Translations under genes and position numbers: made by a program
DNA from: Georhizobium profundi
Lineage (GTDB): Bacteria > Pseudomonadota > Alphaproteobacteria > Rhizobiales > Rhizobiaceae
Length of the DNA stretch: 64,000 nt
Reading direction: 5' to 3'
Assembly: GCF_003952725.1 (NCBI RefSeq)
Contig: NZ_CP032509.1
Location: forward strand, 3,992,001-4,056,000
Shown: positions 26,280 through 40,730 of the stretch, one piece after another
Layout: every line of letters begins with the position of its first letter
How positions within the stretch are numbered: the first letter of the stretch is position 1
The notes under the pieces: model-generated
Database searches by the model: none
What the model was told of the DNA's origin: nothing
What the model saw: only the letters and a program-made list of their open reading frames with translations

Positions 26280-27275
26280 TCAGGCCGCGCCGACGCGCAG
26301 CAGATCGTGGAAATGCACGATACCGACAGGGCGACGGTTTTCGTCCGTCACGAAGAGCGCACTGATGTTGTGATCTTCGAGCAGCGCGAGTGCGCTTCCC
26401 GCGAGCACCGAACCCGCGACCGTCTTCGGATTGACCGTCATCATTTCCTCGACGAGGAGGCCGCTCAGGTCGCGCGCTAGGTTTCGGGCAAGGTCGCCAT
26501 CGGTGATGATGCCGACGAGCCCACCGCCCTCGCCCACGATGCCGACGCAGCCGAACCGCTTTTCGGAAAGTTTCGCGACTGCCTCCGGAACGCCGGTGCC
26601 GATCGGCACCAGCGGCAGACGATCGCCGCTGTGCATCAGGTCCGACACATGGGTCAGCATCGAGCCGAGCTTGCCGCCCGGGTGGAAAACCCGAAAATCG
26701 TTGGCCGTGAAGCCGCGCGTTTCCAGAAGCGCGATCGCGAGCGCATCACCCAGCGCAAGCTGCATGATCGTCGAGGTCGTCGGCGCCAGCCCGTGCGGGC
26801 AAGCCTCCTGCTCCTTCGGCATGATCAGCGCCACATCAGCTTCCTGGGCAAGCGTGGACTCCGCGCCCGACGTCAGGCCGATCAGCGGGATGCGGAAACG
26901 CTTAGCGTAAGCGATGATGCCGCGCAGTTCGGCGGTTTCGCCGGACCACGACATGGCGATGATCAGGTCGTCCTGCGCGATCATGCCGAGATCGCCGTGA
27001 TTGGCCTCGACGGGATGCACGAAGAAAGCGGGCGTGCCCGTGGAGGCAAGCGTTGCCGCAAGCTTGGAGCCGATGTGTCCGCTCTTGCCAACGCCAGTCA
27101 CGATCACGCGCCCGGTCGCTGCGCGCACAGACTCCACCGCTTCGCGGAACCGGTCGCCCAGGCCGTTCGCCAGTGCTGCCTGCAGTGCGGCCAAGCCGGC
27201 ACGCTCGATCTCGAGAGTTCGTAGTGCCGAAGCGGTGATCTCGCTCGGCGCGTCCTGTGTATTCGTCATCGACAT
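26280..27275 (-). CDS. kdsD: KpsF/GutQ-type arabinose-5-phosphate isomerase
   Basis: A 331-residue isomerase converting ribulose-5-phosphate to arabinose-5-phosphate for Kdo and lipopolysaccharide synthesis. The SIS domain (about 40-180) shows VTGVGKSGHIGSKLAATLAS, the conserved PVEANHGDLGMI and SWSGETAEL. Two CBS domains (about 210-325) follow, with GIITDGDLAR. Length is typical. A second ATG two codons later is an alternative start. Confidence 0.92.
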   Translation of the reverse strand: MSMTNTQDAPSEITASALRTLEIERAGLAALQAALANGLGDRFREAVESVRAATGRVIVTGVGKSGHIGSKLAATLASTGTPAFFVHPVEANHGDLGMIAQDDLIIAMSWSGETAELRGIIAYAKRFRIPLIGLTSGAESTLAQEADVALIMPKEQEACPHGLAPTTSTIMQLALGDALAIALLETRGFTANDFRVFHPGGKLGSMLTHVSDLMHSGDRLPLVPIGTGVPEAVAKLSEKRFGCVGIVGEGGGLVGIITDGDLARNLARDLSGLLVEEMMTVNPKTVAGSVLAGSALALLEDHNISALFVTDENRRPVGIVHFHDLLRVGAA

Positions 27276-27430
27276 GGCGTTTCCGTTAGACCGTTTGGGC
27301 CCGGGTGTCCATGCGAAGACCTTCCAGGAGCGCCGCGCAAGAAAGCGTTAACCACGAGCGTTTACGATTTGGCAATCACAGTGGCGGTTCGCGATGCGCC
27401 GTCATCCATTCGATCCATGCAAGGCGGTTC

Positions 27431-28870
27431 ATGCGGGCTTACCCGATCAGGGCGGAAAAACGCAGCGCACCGATCGGTCGCCGGTCGTCGCTGCTTGCCG
27501 CCCTTTTGCTCGGCACGATGCTCGCCGGGCCTGCCTGGGCCCAGGTATCGGACACACCCGATGCCGCCACTGCATTTGGAAGCCCACTCACCACCGAAGC
27601 CGCCGATGCGGTTACCGACGATCCGACCATCGAGGCGTTGATCGCGGAGGAATTGCGCCCATCGCAGCCGGCCGAGCCCGTTCGCATCGATGGACGGCAG
27701 AACCCGCGTGCCGAAACGGTGGGCGGCCAGCTGCGCCGCCGGGCTCCGGAGCCGGCGGAGGCCGATGGCATCCGGCTCGGGACATTCGTTCTGCGGCCTT
27801 CGCTTTCACAACGCATCGTCAGCGAACAGCAATCGAGCGGTGACGACCGCGTGTTCACCCAGACCGACGGCCGGTTCGACCTGCGCTCCGATTGGTCGCG
27901 GCATCAGTTCTCGGTCATCGGCGGCGGCGTCTTCCAGGAAAATCTCAGCGGTCGGGGCGCGACCGACCCCAGCGCGGAAATCGATGCGGTTCTGCGCCTC
28001 GATCTCGGTGGCCCGACGACGGCGACGCTGCGTGCGGGTTATGATTTCGAGCGTGAGGACGATACCGATCCGAACGCTTTGATCGGCGCCGACACGCAAG
28101 CTTCGATCCACGAGTTTTCCGCAGGCGCCGGCATTGCCCGAGAGTTCGGACTGATCCGAGGCTCGGTTGACGTGGACGCCGTGCGATCGCTTTACGGAAG
28201 CGCGCGGCTGGCCGACGGGTCGAATGTCGCGCTGGACGACCGCGACCAGACGAGCTTCTCGCTGCGCAGCCGGCTTGCCTATGCGGCCTCGGCGATCCTC
28301 TCGCCGTTCATCGAAAGCCAGGTCACACGCACGGAATTCGACGAGGAGATCGATCGTTCCGGTTTCGAGCGGTCCGCCACGACGTATGGCCTGCGCACCG
28401 GGCTCGAGATCGATCTCGGAGAGAAATGGTTCGGCGAGATCGCCGCCGGATATGCCATGCGCGATGTCGACGATGCGCGTCTGGCGTCCATCGACACCTT
28501 TACGCTCGACGGCTTGCTGAACTGGTCGCCTAAGCGCGGGACCGATGTGCAGTTCGGCGCGCTGACGGAGATCGAAAGCTCCACCACCGCCGATCTCTCA
28601 GGATCGGTCGCGCAACGCTTCTACATCAATCTGACGCATGTGGTGCGCGACAACTTGCTCGCGCGGCTTGGCGGTGGCCTCACCCTGCGAGACTATTACG
28701 GCTTCGATATCGCAGACCAGTACATCTACGATGCGTCGGCCGGCCTCGTCTGGTCGCTCAACCGACATCTGGATGTCGAGGCCGACATCGCCTACGAGCG
28801 GACGACGCAGAGCGGTACGGCCGACTACGACACGGTGACGATCGGAGCCGGCCTGACGCTGAGACGTTGA
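27431..28870 (+). CDS. Outer-membrane beta-barrel protein (porin 2-like)
   Basis: A 479-residue exported protein. It has an Arg-rich head and signal peptide (LLAALLLGTMLAGPAWA), a polar Pro/Glu-rich spacer to about residue 115, then alternating beta-strand sequence to the end. The final residues GAGLTLRR resemble a barrel-closing strand, though ending in Arg rather than Phe. It fits the putative beta-barrel porin 2 group of rhizobia. The ATG at 27431 has AAGG six bases upstream; the longer frame from 27305 is antisense to kdsD upstream sequence. Function unknown. Confidence 0.8.
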   Translation: MRAYPIRAEKRSAPIGRRSSLLAALLLGTMLAGPAWAQVSDTPDAATAFGSPLTTEAADAVTDDPTIEALIAEELRPSQPAEPVRIDGRQNPRAETVGGQLRRRAPEPAEADGIRLGTFVLRPSLSQRIVSEQQSSGDDRVFTQTDGRFDLRSDWSRHQFSVIGGGVFQENLSGRGATDPSAEIDAVLRLDLGGPTTATLRAGYDFEREDDTDPNALIGADTQASIHEFSAGAGIAREFGLIRGSVDVDAVRSLYGSARLADGSNVALDDRDQTSFSLRSRLAYAASAILSPFIESQVTRTEFDEEIDRSGFERSATTYGLRTGLEIDLGEKWFGEIAAGYAMRDVDDARLASIDTFTLDGLLNWSPKRGTDVQFGALTEIESSTTADLSGSVAQRFYINLTHVVRDNLLARLGGGLTLRDYYGFDIADQYIYDASAGLVWSLNRHLDVEADIAYERTTQSGTADYDTVTIGAGLTLRR

Positions 28871-28871
28871 C

Positions 28872-28901
28872 CAGGGCACTGATCAGCCGATCAATGCCCT
28901 G
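28872..28901. terminator. Hairpin between barrel gene and galU
   Basis: CAGGGCA-C-TGATC pairs with GATCA-A-TGCCCTG (one mismatch) around AGCC. It spans the 12-bp gap and the last codons of galU, and could end both convergent transcripts. Confidence 0.65.
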
Positions 28902-29761
28902 AGATCGTCTTCGATCAGGGCGCGAATGTCGTCACGTGCCAGCGCAAAGGCGAGGTTCGCCTTGATGAAACCGTCCTTGGAACCGCAATCGAAGGTGTTG
29001 CCACGGAAGCGATAGCCGGCAAATTCCTGGCTTTCGGCGAGACGCAGCATGCCGTCGGTCAGCTGGATCTCATTGCCGGCGCCACGCTCCTGCGTCTCCA
29101 GAATGTCGAAGATTTCCGGCTGCAGAATGTAGCGGCCGTTGATGAACCAGTTCGATGGCGCAGTGCCCTTAGCCGGCTTCTCGACCATTTCGGTGATCTT
29201 GAAGCCTTCGCCGACTTCGTCGCCCATGCCGACGATGCCGTATTTGTGCGCGAGATCGGGATGGCACTCCTCGACCGAAACAACGTTGCCGCCGGTCTGC
29301 GCGTAGAGATTCATCATGCCGCTCAGGCAGCCCCGGGCGTCCTGCATCAGCATATCGGGCAGGAGCAGCGCGAAGGGCTCGTCCCCGATAATGTCGCGTG
29401 CGCACCACACCGCGTGGCCGAGGCCTAGCGGTTCCTGCTGGCGGGTGAAGCTCATGGAGCCGGCCTTCGGCAGCATCGCCTTGATGTTGGCGAGCTCGGC
29501 CGTCTTGCCGCGCGCTTCGAGCGTCTCGTTCAACTCGAACTGAATGTCGAAATGATCTTCGATGACAGCCTTGTTGCGACCGGTGACGAACACAAAGTGC
29601 TCGATGCCGGCGGCAGCCGCTTCCTCGACGACATATTGCACGACGGGCTTATCGACGATGGTCAGCATTTCCTTGGGAACGGCCTTGGTGGCCGGCAGGA
29701 AACGTGTGCCGAGACCCGCAACGGGAAGCACGGCTTTTCTGACCTTTTTGACTGTCGACAT
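28883..29761 (-). CDS. galU: UTP-glucose-1-phosphate uridylyltransferase
   Basis: A 292-residue nucleotidyltransferase making UDP-glucose for polysaccharides. The signature [20 protein letters not shown] (nucleotide binding) is at residues 13-32, with [21 protein letters not shown] and EKP further on. The ATG at 29761 was chosen because the conserved protein starts at [10 protein letters not shown]; an upstream frame to 29866 is not conserved. Confidence 0.95.
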   Translation of the reverse strand: MSTVKKVRKAVLPVAGLGTRFLPATKAVPKEMLTIVDKPVVQYVVEEAAAAGIEHFVFVTGRNKAVIEDHFDIQFELNETLEARGKTAELANIKAMLPKAGSMSFTRQQEPLGLGHAVWCARDIIGDEPFALLLPDMLMQDARGCLSGMMNLYAQTGGNVVSVEECHPDLAHKYGIVGMGDEVGEGFKITEMVEKPAKGTAPSNWFINGRYILQPEIFDILETQERGAGNEIQLTDGMLRLAESQEFAGYRFRGNTFDCGSKDGFIKANLAFALARDDIRALIEDDLRALIG

Positions 29762-30027
29762 GGACTTTCGTTCCCTCGCGATCGGTTGCCTAACAAATAC
29801 CTTAGACCAAACGCCACAATGTTGCTTCGCGTCGCTTTCAGCGCGAGGCAGAAAATGACCGGTCAAGATTTCATGGTAAAGACTTTATTGACTTCATCGA
29901 CGTAGCATTCGGCCTTCGGATGTAAACCGGCCGCAAACAATACGGTTCGCGGCCTTTGAAGACACGGATCAGGCGGTAACGGCCGAAAGGCCAGCGAGTT
30001 GCAGTCGACGGTTCAGGAGGACGAGAT

Positions 30028-31242
30028 ATGAAGCGAATTTTGAGACAGACGTCGGCCTGCCTGGCTCTGACGCTCGCCCTTGGAGTGATGAGCCCTGAAG
30101 TAGCCCGCGCCGATGCTGGCTTCCAGCAATGGATTCGCGATTTCGCGAGCGTGGCACAGCAGAACGGCGTCAGCCGCGCCACCTATGACCACGCGTTCGA
30201 AGGCGTGACGATTCCGGACCCGGAGGTTCTGCAGAAAGCGGCCTATCAGCCCGAGTTCCGCTCGGAAATCTGGGATTACCTCGATAGCCGCGTCAATCCC
30301 TTCACGGTGCGCAAAGGCCAGGAGATGGCCCAGCGCCACGCCCAGACGCTCGCCCGGATCGAGCAGCGTTTTGGCATCGACCGCTCGGTACTGCTGGCCA
30401 TCTGGTCGATGGAATCGAACTATGGCGACGTTCTTGAGCGTCCCGAGCGACTGCATTATGTGCCGCAGGCTCTCGCCACGCTCGCCTACAAGGACAGCCG
30501 CCGCGCGAAATTCGGGCGCACCCAGCTGCTGGCCGCGCTGAAAATTCTCGAGACCGGCGATATCCGGCGTGAACAGCTGAGCGGTTCCTGGGCCGGCGCC
30601 ATGGGACACACCCAGTTCATCCCGACGAGCTATCAGGCCTACGCGGTCGATTTCGACGGCAATGGGCGCCGCGATATCTGGACCTCCGTTCCGGACGCAC
30701 TGGCAACGGCCGCGAACCTGTTGTCCTCCAATGGCTGGCAGACCGGCAAGACCTGGGGCTATGAGGCTGTCGCGCCTGGCAATGGCGGTTCTTACAACGG
30801 CCAGACGAAGACGCTTGCAGAATGGGAGCGGCTTGGCTTCCGGCGGCCCAACGGCCAGGGCTTTCCTCGCGGCGAAGACCGCGCGGAGCTGAAGATGCCA
30901 GCAGGCACCAACGGCCCGGCCTTCCTGATGGTGCGCAACTTCTTCATCATCAAGCGCTACAACAATTCCGACTCCTATGCGCTCGCCGTCGGGCTTCTTG
31001 CCGACCAGATCGCCGGCCATGGCGGCATGAGCCAGCGCTGGCCGCGTCCGGCCGGCACGCTGTCGATGGAGGAGAAGTTCGAGTTGCAGACGCGCCTGAA
31101 GTCGCTTGGCTATTATGGCGGCGAGATCGACGGCAATCTTGGCTCGGGATCGCAGGAAGCCATCCGGCAGTTCCAGTCCCGCGTGGGTCTCGATGCCGAT
31201 GGCCAGCCGTCTTCGAACGTGCTGCAGCGGCTGCGGCAGTAG
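30028..31242 (+). CDS. Lytic murein transglycosylase (MltB family) with peptidoglycan-binding domain
   Basis: A 404-residue exported enzyme. A signal peptide (to ARADA) precedes the MltB-type catalytic domain, with catalytic Glu in SMESNYGD and the GAMGHTQFIPTSYQAYAVDF segment. A C-terminal PG-binding-1 domain follows (about 345-404, LQTRLKSLGYYGGEIDGNLG). It cleaves glycan strands to form anhydro-muropeptides. It is divergent from galU, and AGGAGGACGAG lies before the ATG. Confidence 0.93.
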   Translation: MKRILRQTSACLALTLALGVMSPEVARADAGFQQWIRDFASVAQQNGVSRATYDHAFEGVTIPDPEVLQKAAYQPEFRSEIWDYLDSRVNPFTVRKGQEMAQRHAQTLARIEQRFGIDRSVLLAIWSMESNYGDVLERPERLHYVPQALATLAYKDSRRAKFGRTQLLAALKILETGDIRREQLSGSWAGAMGHTQFIPTSYQAYAVDFDGNGRRDIWTSVPDALATAANLLSSNGWQTGKTWGYEAVAPGNGGSYNGQTKTLAEWERLGFRRPNGQGFPRGEDRAELKMPAGTNGPAFLMVRNFFIIKRYNNSDSYALAVGLLADQIAGHGGMSQRWPRPAGTLSMEEKFELQTRLKSLGYYGGEIDGNLGSGSQEAIRQFQSRVGLDADGQPSSNVLQRLRQ

Positions 31243-31292
31243 GAAGTCGATTGCAAGGCCGCAGCAGCCGGCCTAGGATTTATCCATCGACC

Positions 31293-31317
31293 GGGCGCCG
31301 ATCACTCGGCGCCCGTT
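31293..31317 (+). terminator. Terminator of the transglycosylase gene
   Basis: GGGCGCCGA and TCGGCGCCC flank a 3-nt loop and are followed by G and three T. It is 50 bp after the stop codon. Confidence 0.65.
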
Positions 31318-31345
31318 TGTCGTTGAAAATCGGCCAGGAGATCAC

Positions 31346-32716
31346 GTGACGGGCAGATGGGACCGGATAGTTCAGGCCTTGCAAAAACCCTTGCGATCCA
31401 TCGCGGGCCTGCTTCTGCTTGCCGCAGTCTCATCCGCACTTCTCATGGTGATGCCTGTTTCGAGTTTATCGGCGCAGGAGCGTTATGAGCGTCGGTCCGT
31501 GATCGACCTGATCTTCGGCCCCCGGCGCTCGCAGGAATTCCCGCCGCCACCGCCGCCGCGCGCGCAACCGGCGCCGCAACAGCAGCAGCCCGCCCGCCGA
31601 CGCGCATCGCCGCAGGCGCCGAGTGGCGGTCAGGCCCGCCAGGCGGCCACGCCTGCCGCACCGATCGTCGAGAAGGCCGAGGACGCGCGGACAGTCCTCG
31701 TCATCGGCGACTTCATGGCGTCGGGTCTGGCGGAAGGCCTCCAGGAAGCTTTTGCAACCTCGGCCAATGTGGTCGTCGTCTCCAACACGAACGGCTCATC
31801 GGGTCTGGTGCGGGACGATTTTTACAGCTGGCCGGCCAATCTTCCGACGATTCTCGAGGACACCGAGCCGGCGGCGCTTGTCGTCATGCTGGGATCGAAC
31901 GACCGGCAGCAGCTCCGTACGGCCAATGGCGCTGCCGATCTTTTGACAGATGCGTGGAAGCGGGAATATGCGGCGCGCGTCGATGCGCTCGCCGCCATTG
32001 CCGAAACCGCAGAAGTGCCGCTCATCTGGGTCGGCGCGCCGGCATTCCAGTCACCGCGCATGTCGGCCGATATTTTGGCGATCAACCAGATTTACCGCGA
32101 CCAGATGGAAGCCGCAGAAGCCGATTTCGTCGATATCTGGGACGGCTTCGTCGACGAGGGCGGCGCTTTCATCACGACCGGTTCAGACATTCAGGGCCAG
32201 CAGGTGCGCCTGCGTGGATCCGACGGGATCAACATGACGGCCGCCGGCAAGCGCAAGCTGGCCTTCTATGCCGAGCGTCCCCTCCGCCGGCTGCTGGAGG
32301 GCACCGTCAGCGCCACAGTCGAGGACATCATCCGCGCCGACGATGCGCTGATCGGCGAAGTCGAGCGTCCGCGCATACCCGAACTCGTCACCCGCACCGC
32401 ACCGATCAGCATCACCGATCCGGCGCTCGATGGTGCGACCACGCTTCTTGGCAATGGCGAGACCTACGCGGAACCGGAGTTGCGCAGCCCGCGCGACCGG
32501 CTGGTCGAGGAAGGCTTGGCGGCGGCACCACCGGCCGGCCGCGCCGACGATTTCCGCTGGCCGCGTCGCGCTGCCACGACTCCATCAGCAACGCCGTCGG
32601 TGCGAGGGGCGGATGCGCGCCCGACACCAGTCGACGCTGCCGGCCGAAGCGATGAGCGCGCCGCGGCAGCAAGCGATATCGGACCGGGCCGTTCCGAAAC
32701 GATCACAGCCAACTGA
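31346..32716 (+). CDS. DUF459 SGNH-hydrolase-like periplasmic protein
   Basis: A 456-residue protein with an N-terminal signal or anchor helix (about 18-40), then a Pro/Gln/Ala-rich spacer. The SGNH-like domain (about 112-325) has VLVIGDFMASGLAEGL, VVMLGSNDRQ and GINMTAAGKRKLAFY. The tail from about 380 is Ala/Pro/Arg-rich. The usual GDS serine and the final DxxH histidine of SGNH hydrolases are not evident (GDF and DGIN instead), so catalysis is doubtful. The start is GTG with AGGAG six bases before. This domain is common next to lytic transglycosylases in rhizobia. Confidence 0.85.
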   Translation: MTGRWDRIVQALQKPLRSIAGLLLLAAVSSALLMVMPVSSLSAQERYERRSVIDLIFGPRRSQEFPPPPPPRAQPAPQQQQPARRRASPQAPSGGQARQAATPAAPIVEKAEDARTVLVIGDFMASGLAEGLQEAFATSANVVVVSNTNGSSGLVRDDFYSWPANLPTILEDTEPAALVVMLGSNDRQQLRTANGAADLLTDAWKREYAARVDALAAIAETAEVPLIWVGAPAFQSPRMSADILAINQIYRDQMEAAEADFVDIWDGFVDEGGAFITTGSDIQGQQVRLRGSDGINMTAAGKRKLAFYAERPLRRLLEGTVSATVEDIIRADDALIGEVERPRIPELVTRTAPISITDPALDGATTLLGNGETYAEPELRSPRDRLVEEGLAAAPPAGRADDFRWPRRAATTPSATPSVRGADARPTPVDAAGRSDERAAAASDIGPGRSETITAN

Positions 32717-32725
32717 TCAAACGCA

Positions 32726-32760
32726 AAAAGCCGGCACTCCCTGGGGAGGCCGGCTTTCTT
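32726..32760. terminator. Bidirectional terminator between DUF459 gene and gltD
   Basis: AAAGCCGGC and GCCGGCTTT form a stem with an inner imperfect pairing (CTCC/GGAG); A on the left and T on the right allow use by both convergent genes. Confidence 0.8.
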
Positions 32761-32782
32761 GTTGGTCGAATGCGCAGCCAAA

Positions 32783-34237
32783 TCAGCGCGGAAGGATGGT
32801 CGCGCCCATCAAATCCAGATCGATCGCGCGTGCGGCCTGACGGCCTTCGCGGATCGCCCAGACGACCAGCGACTGGCCGCGGCGCACATCGCCCGCTGCC
32901 CAGACCTTGTCGACCGACGTGCGGTAGTCCTGATCGTTCGCCTCGACGAAGGTGGCGCCACGGCGGTCCTTGCCGATCTTGAGCTGACCCTCGAGTTCGC
33001 TGACAACGCTGTCCTCGAACGGACCGCGGAAACCGATCGCGATAAAAGCAAGATCGGCCTTGATGACGAATTCGGAACCGGCAATCGGATTGCGCTTTTC
33101 ATCGACCTGGCAGCACTTCACGCCCGTGAGCTTGCCGTCCTCGCCGACGAACTCCAGCGTGCCGACCTGGAACTCCCGCTCGGCACCTTCAGCCTGGCTC
33201 GAAGATGTCCGCATCTTGGTGGCCCAGAACGGCCAGACGGCGAGCTTGTCCTCCTTTTCCGGCGGCCGTGGGCGGATGTCGAGCTGCGTGACGCGCACGG
33301 CACCCTGGCGGAAAGCGGTCCCGACGCAGTCCGACGCGGTATCGCCGCCGCCGACGACCACAACGTGCTTGGCGCCGGCGACGATCGGTTCGGACGGCCA
33401 GCCGATACTATCGATGTTGCGGCGCGCGACGCGCTTGTTCTGCTGCACGAGATAGGGCATCGCGTCATGGACGCCGTGCAGTTCGACGCCCGGGATGCCT
33501 GCGTCGCGCGAGGTCTCCGAACCGCCGGCGTAGAGCACTGCATCGTATTCCGCGCGCAGATCCTCGACCTTCTTGTCGACACCGACATTGACGCCGCAGA
33601 AGAAGGTGACACCCTCGCCCGACATCTGCTCGACACGACGGTCGATGAAGTGCTTCTCCATCTTGAAGTCCGGAATGCCGTAGCGCAGCAGCCCGCCTGG
33701 CTTGTCTTCGCGCTCATAGACGTGAACTTCATGGCCGGCGCGGCCCAGCTGCTGGGCGGCAGCAAGCCCGGCCGGGCCGGAACCGATCACCGCAACCTTC
33801 TTGCCGGTCTTGCGCGATGCGGGCTGCGGCACGATGAAGCCGCGCTCGTAGGCTTTGTCGGCAATCGCCTGTTCGATCGTCTTGATCGCGACAGGTGCAT
33901 CTTCCAGGTTCAGCGTGCACGCTTCCTCGCAGGGCGCGGGGCAGATGCGGCCGGTGAATTCCGGGAAGTTGTTGGTCGAATGCAGGTTGCGGATCGCCTC
34001 GTCCCAGTTGTCGGAATAGACGAGGTCGTTCCAATCCGGGATCTGGTTGTGCACCGGGCATCCTGTCGGGCCATGGCAATAGGGAATGCCACAATCCATG
34101 CAGCGCGCAGCCTGCTTGGAAATCTCCGAATCCGACATCGGGATGACGAATTCCTTGAAGTGACGAATGCGGTCGGATGCCGGCTGATACTTCGCCACCT
34201 GCCGGTCGATCTCGAGAAAACCTGTTACCTTGCCCAC
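32783..34237 (-). CDS. gltD: Glutamate synthase (NADPH) small subunit
   Basis: A 484-residue flavoprotein that feeds electrons from NADPH to the large subunit. The N-terminal iron-sulfur cysteines are in CMDCGIPYCHGPTGCPVHN and CPAPCEEACTL. The FAD site is VIGSGPAGLAAAQQLG and the NADPH site is VVVGGGDTASDCVG. Length fits the family. It lies downstream of gltB with an 82-bp gap on the same strand, forming a gltBD operon for ammonium assimilation. Confidence 0.96.
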   Translation of the reverse strand: MGKVTGFLEIDRQVAKYQPASDRIRHFKEFVIPMSDSEISKQAARCMDCGIPYCHGPTGCPVHNQIPDWNDLVYSDNWDEAIRNLHSTNNFPEFTGRICPAPCEEACTLNLEDAPVAIKTIEQAIADKAYERGFIVPQPASRKTGKKVAVIGSGPAGLAAAQQLGRAGHEVHVYEREDKPGGLLRYGIPDFKMEKHFIDRRVEQMSGEGVTFFCGVNVGVDKKVEDLRAEYDAVLYAGGSETSRDAGIPGVELHGVHDAMPYLVQQNKRVARRNIDSIGWPSEPIVAGAKHVVVVGGGDTASDCVGTAFRQGAVRVTQLDIRPRPPEKEDKLAVWPFWATKMRTSSSQAEGAEREFQVGTLEFVGEDGKLTGVKCCQVDEKRNPIAGSEFVIKADLAFIAIGFRGPFEDSVVSELEGQLKIGKDRRGATFVEANDQDYRTSVDKVWAAGDVRRGQSLVVWAIREGRQAARAIDLDLMGATILPR

Positions 34238-34318
34238 GGCTTAAATCCTTGAATTCGATCGATGAGGGGAAGATGGGCGCGATCTGTCGCGCGCCCGATC
34301 CTCGCTCTTTGCTGTGCC

Positions 34319-39061
<4,743 letters not shown>

Positions 39062-39579
39062 CGTGCCTTCCTCCTGCCGCAGCTGCGGCGTTCCTTGCAT
39101 TGCCATTCAGCCCGGCAACGTGTCTCGGGCCGTCAATCGAGCGGGCGTTTTCGCTTTATCGAAAATGCCGTCTTCATTCAGTTCAATTCGTCTGACTGGG
39201 CGCCCGCCTGGCCGTGCGTCGGTTCACCCCCGCGCCGGCCGCATGGCACCGCCATCCCGGCCATTATAGTGCTGTCGCGCGGCCATGACAGGCCTCGGTT
39301 CGAGCAGGTAAGGCCGCGCCGAAAATAGGACAGCAAACCTGTCCTATCGCAGCGGTGTATGCCAGAAAGCTCCGGGCGGCGCAAGTTGCGCAACGGGAAA
39401 TAATGACGCATGGCGACAATTCCTTGCCAGTCCGCCGACTTGCGTGAAACTTTATGTCGCACAGGCATGTCTCGCGGACAGAAAGCGCTTTTGCGTGCCT
39501 CCGTGTTGCCGCACTCGCCATCTCACCTTAAGGCTGCTCGCCAAGATGATCGTCACTGTCCGCAAAGGTAGCTCAGCCC
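39062..39579. other. Intergenic region between gltB and the aldolase gene
   Basis: About 518 bp separating divergent gltB and the threonine aldolase gene, presumably holding both promoters. The only clear element is the palindrome at 39325-39347. A 96-residue open frame on the minus strand (39178-39468) has no recognisable features and no good ribosome binding site. Confidence 0.5.
39325..39347. promoter_or_regulatory. Palindrome, possible operator for gltB
   Basis: ATAGGACAG and CTGTCCTAT form a perfect 9-bp inverted repeat with spacer CAAAC, about 265 bp before gltB and 230 bp before the aldolase gene. No T run follows. A dimeric regulator site is the simplest reading. Confidence 0.5.
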
Positions 39580-40629
39580 ATGATTTTCAGTTCCGACAAC
39601 TGGGCGGGTGTCCACCCGCGCATCGCTGAAGCTTTGCACCGCAACTCCGACGGCTTTGCCGCATCCTACGGGGCAAGCGACCTCGACAAGGAGATCGAGG
39701 CGAAGTTCAACGAGGTGTTCGAGCGTGAGGTGGCGGTGTTCTTCGTCGGCACGGGCACAGCGGCCAATTCGCTGGCGCTGGCGAGCGTCAACCGGCCAGG
39801 CGGCGTCTCCTTCTGCCACCGCGAGGCGCATGTGATCGAGGATGAATGTGGGGCGCCGGAATTCTTCACCCATGGCGCGCGACTGGTGCCGGTCGACGGC
39901 GGGAACGGCAAGATCGACCCGGACGAGCTGCGCTCCGAGTTGAAGCGCTTCCCACCCGGCTTCGTCCATGCCGGCCAGCCCATGGCGATCTCGATCACCC
40001 AGGCGACCGAGATCGGGACGGTCTATGCGCCCGAGGAAATCGATGCGATCGCTGAGATCGCGAAGGCGCACGCCCTGCCCCTCCACATGGATGGCGCCCG
40101 GTTTGCCAATGCGCTGGTCGAACTCGACGTCACGCCGGCGGAAATGACCTGGAAGCGCGGCGTCGACGTCCTCTCCTTCGGCGCGACGAAGAACGGTTGC
40201 TGGTGCGCAGAAGCGCTCGTTTTCATGGATCCCGAAAAGGCGCGCGACCTGCCCTTTATCCGCAAGCGCGCAGCGCAGCTCTTTTCCAAGAGCCGCTTTA
40301 TCGCGGCGCAGTTCCACGGCTATTTCGAGGACGATCTCTGGCTCGATCTCGCGCGGCATTCGAATGCCATGGCCGCCCGCCTGCAGGACGGGCTGAAATC
40401 ATCGAACCGCGCGCGTGCGGGCTGGACGTCGCAGACGAACGAGGTCTTCGCCATCGTTCGCAAGGCGGATGCCGAGGCCGCACGCGCAAAAGGCGCCGCG
40501 TTTTACGATTGGACGCCACCGCGCGCGTTGAACGGCATGATCGCGGAGGACGAGGTATTGACCCGCCTCGTCACCAGCTTCGCGACCCGCGATGAAGACG
40601 TGGACGGTTTCCTCGAACTCGTCGCCTGA
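39580..40629 (+). CDS. Low-specificity L-threonine aldolase-like PLP enzyme
   Basis: A 349-residue fold-type I PLP enzyme of the threonine aldolase/beta-eliminating lyase family, splitting L-threonine into glycine and acetaldehyde. The PLP lysine is Lys204 in SFGATKNG and the family motif HMDGARFANAL is at about 169-179. GTGTAANSLAL provides the phosphate-binding loop. Length is typical. It is divergent from gltB and followed by a DoxX gene. Confidence 0.9.
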   Translation: MIFSSDNWAGVHPRIAEALHRNSDGFAASYGASDLDKEIEAKFNEVFEREVAVFFVGTGTAANSLALASVNRPGGVSFCHREAHVIEDECGAPEFFTHGARLVPVDGGNGKIDPDELRSELKRFPPGFVHAGQPMAISITQATEIGTVYAPEEIDAIAEIAKAHALPLHMDGARFANALVELDVTPAEMTWKRGVDVLSFGATKNGCWCAEALVFMDPEKARDLPFIRKRAAQLFSKSRFIAAQFHGYFEDDLWLDLARHSNAMAARLQDGLKSSNRARAGWTSQTNEVFAIVRKADAEAARAKGAAFYDWTPPRALNGMIAEDEVLTRLVTSFATRDEDVDGFLELVA

Positions 40630-40635
40630 TCTTCT

Positions 40636-40673
40636 CTGGCTGTTTGCGATCTGGCTGTTTGCGATCTGGCGAT
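40636..40673 (+). repeat. Short tandem repeat, 15-bp unit
   Basis: CTGGCTGTTTGCGAT occurs twice in a row (40636-40650, 40651-40665) and is followed by a truncated third unit CTGGCGAT. It lies just after the aldolase stop codon. Confidence 0.85.
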
Positions 40674-40730
40674 CCTGCTCTATCTCCCGCGCGGGAGGTC
40701 AATAACGACAAGGGCAAGGATCGACATCAC

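Noticed and set aside
39178..39468. 96-codon frame in the gltB upstream region
   Set aside because: No protein features and it covers the palindrome and probable promoter region.
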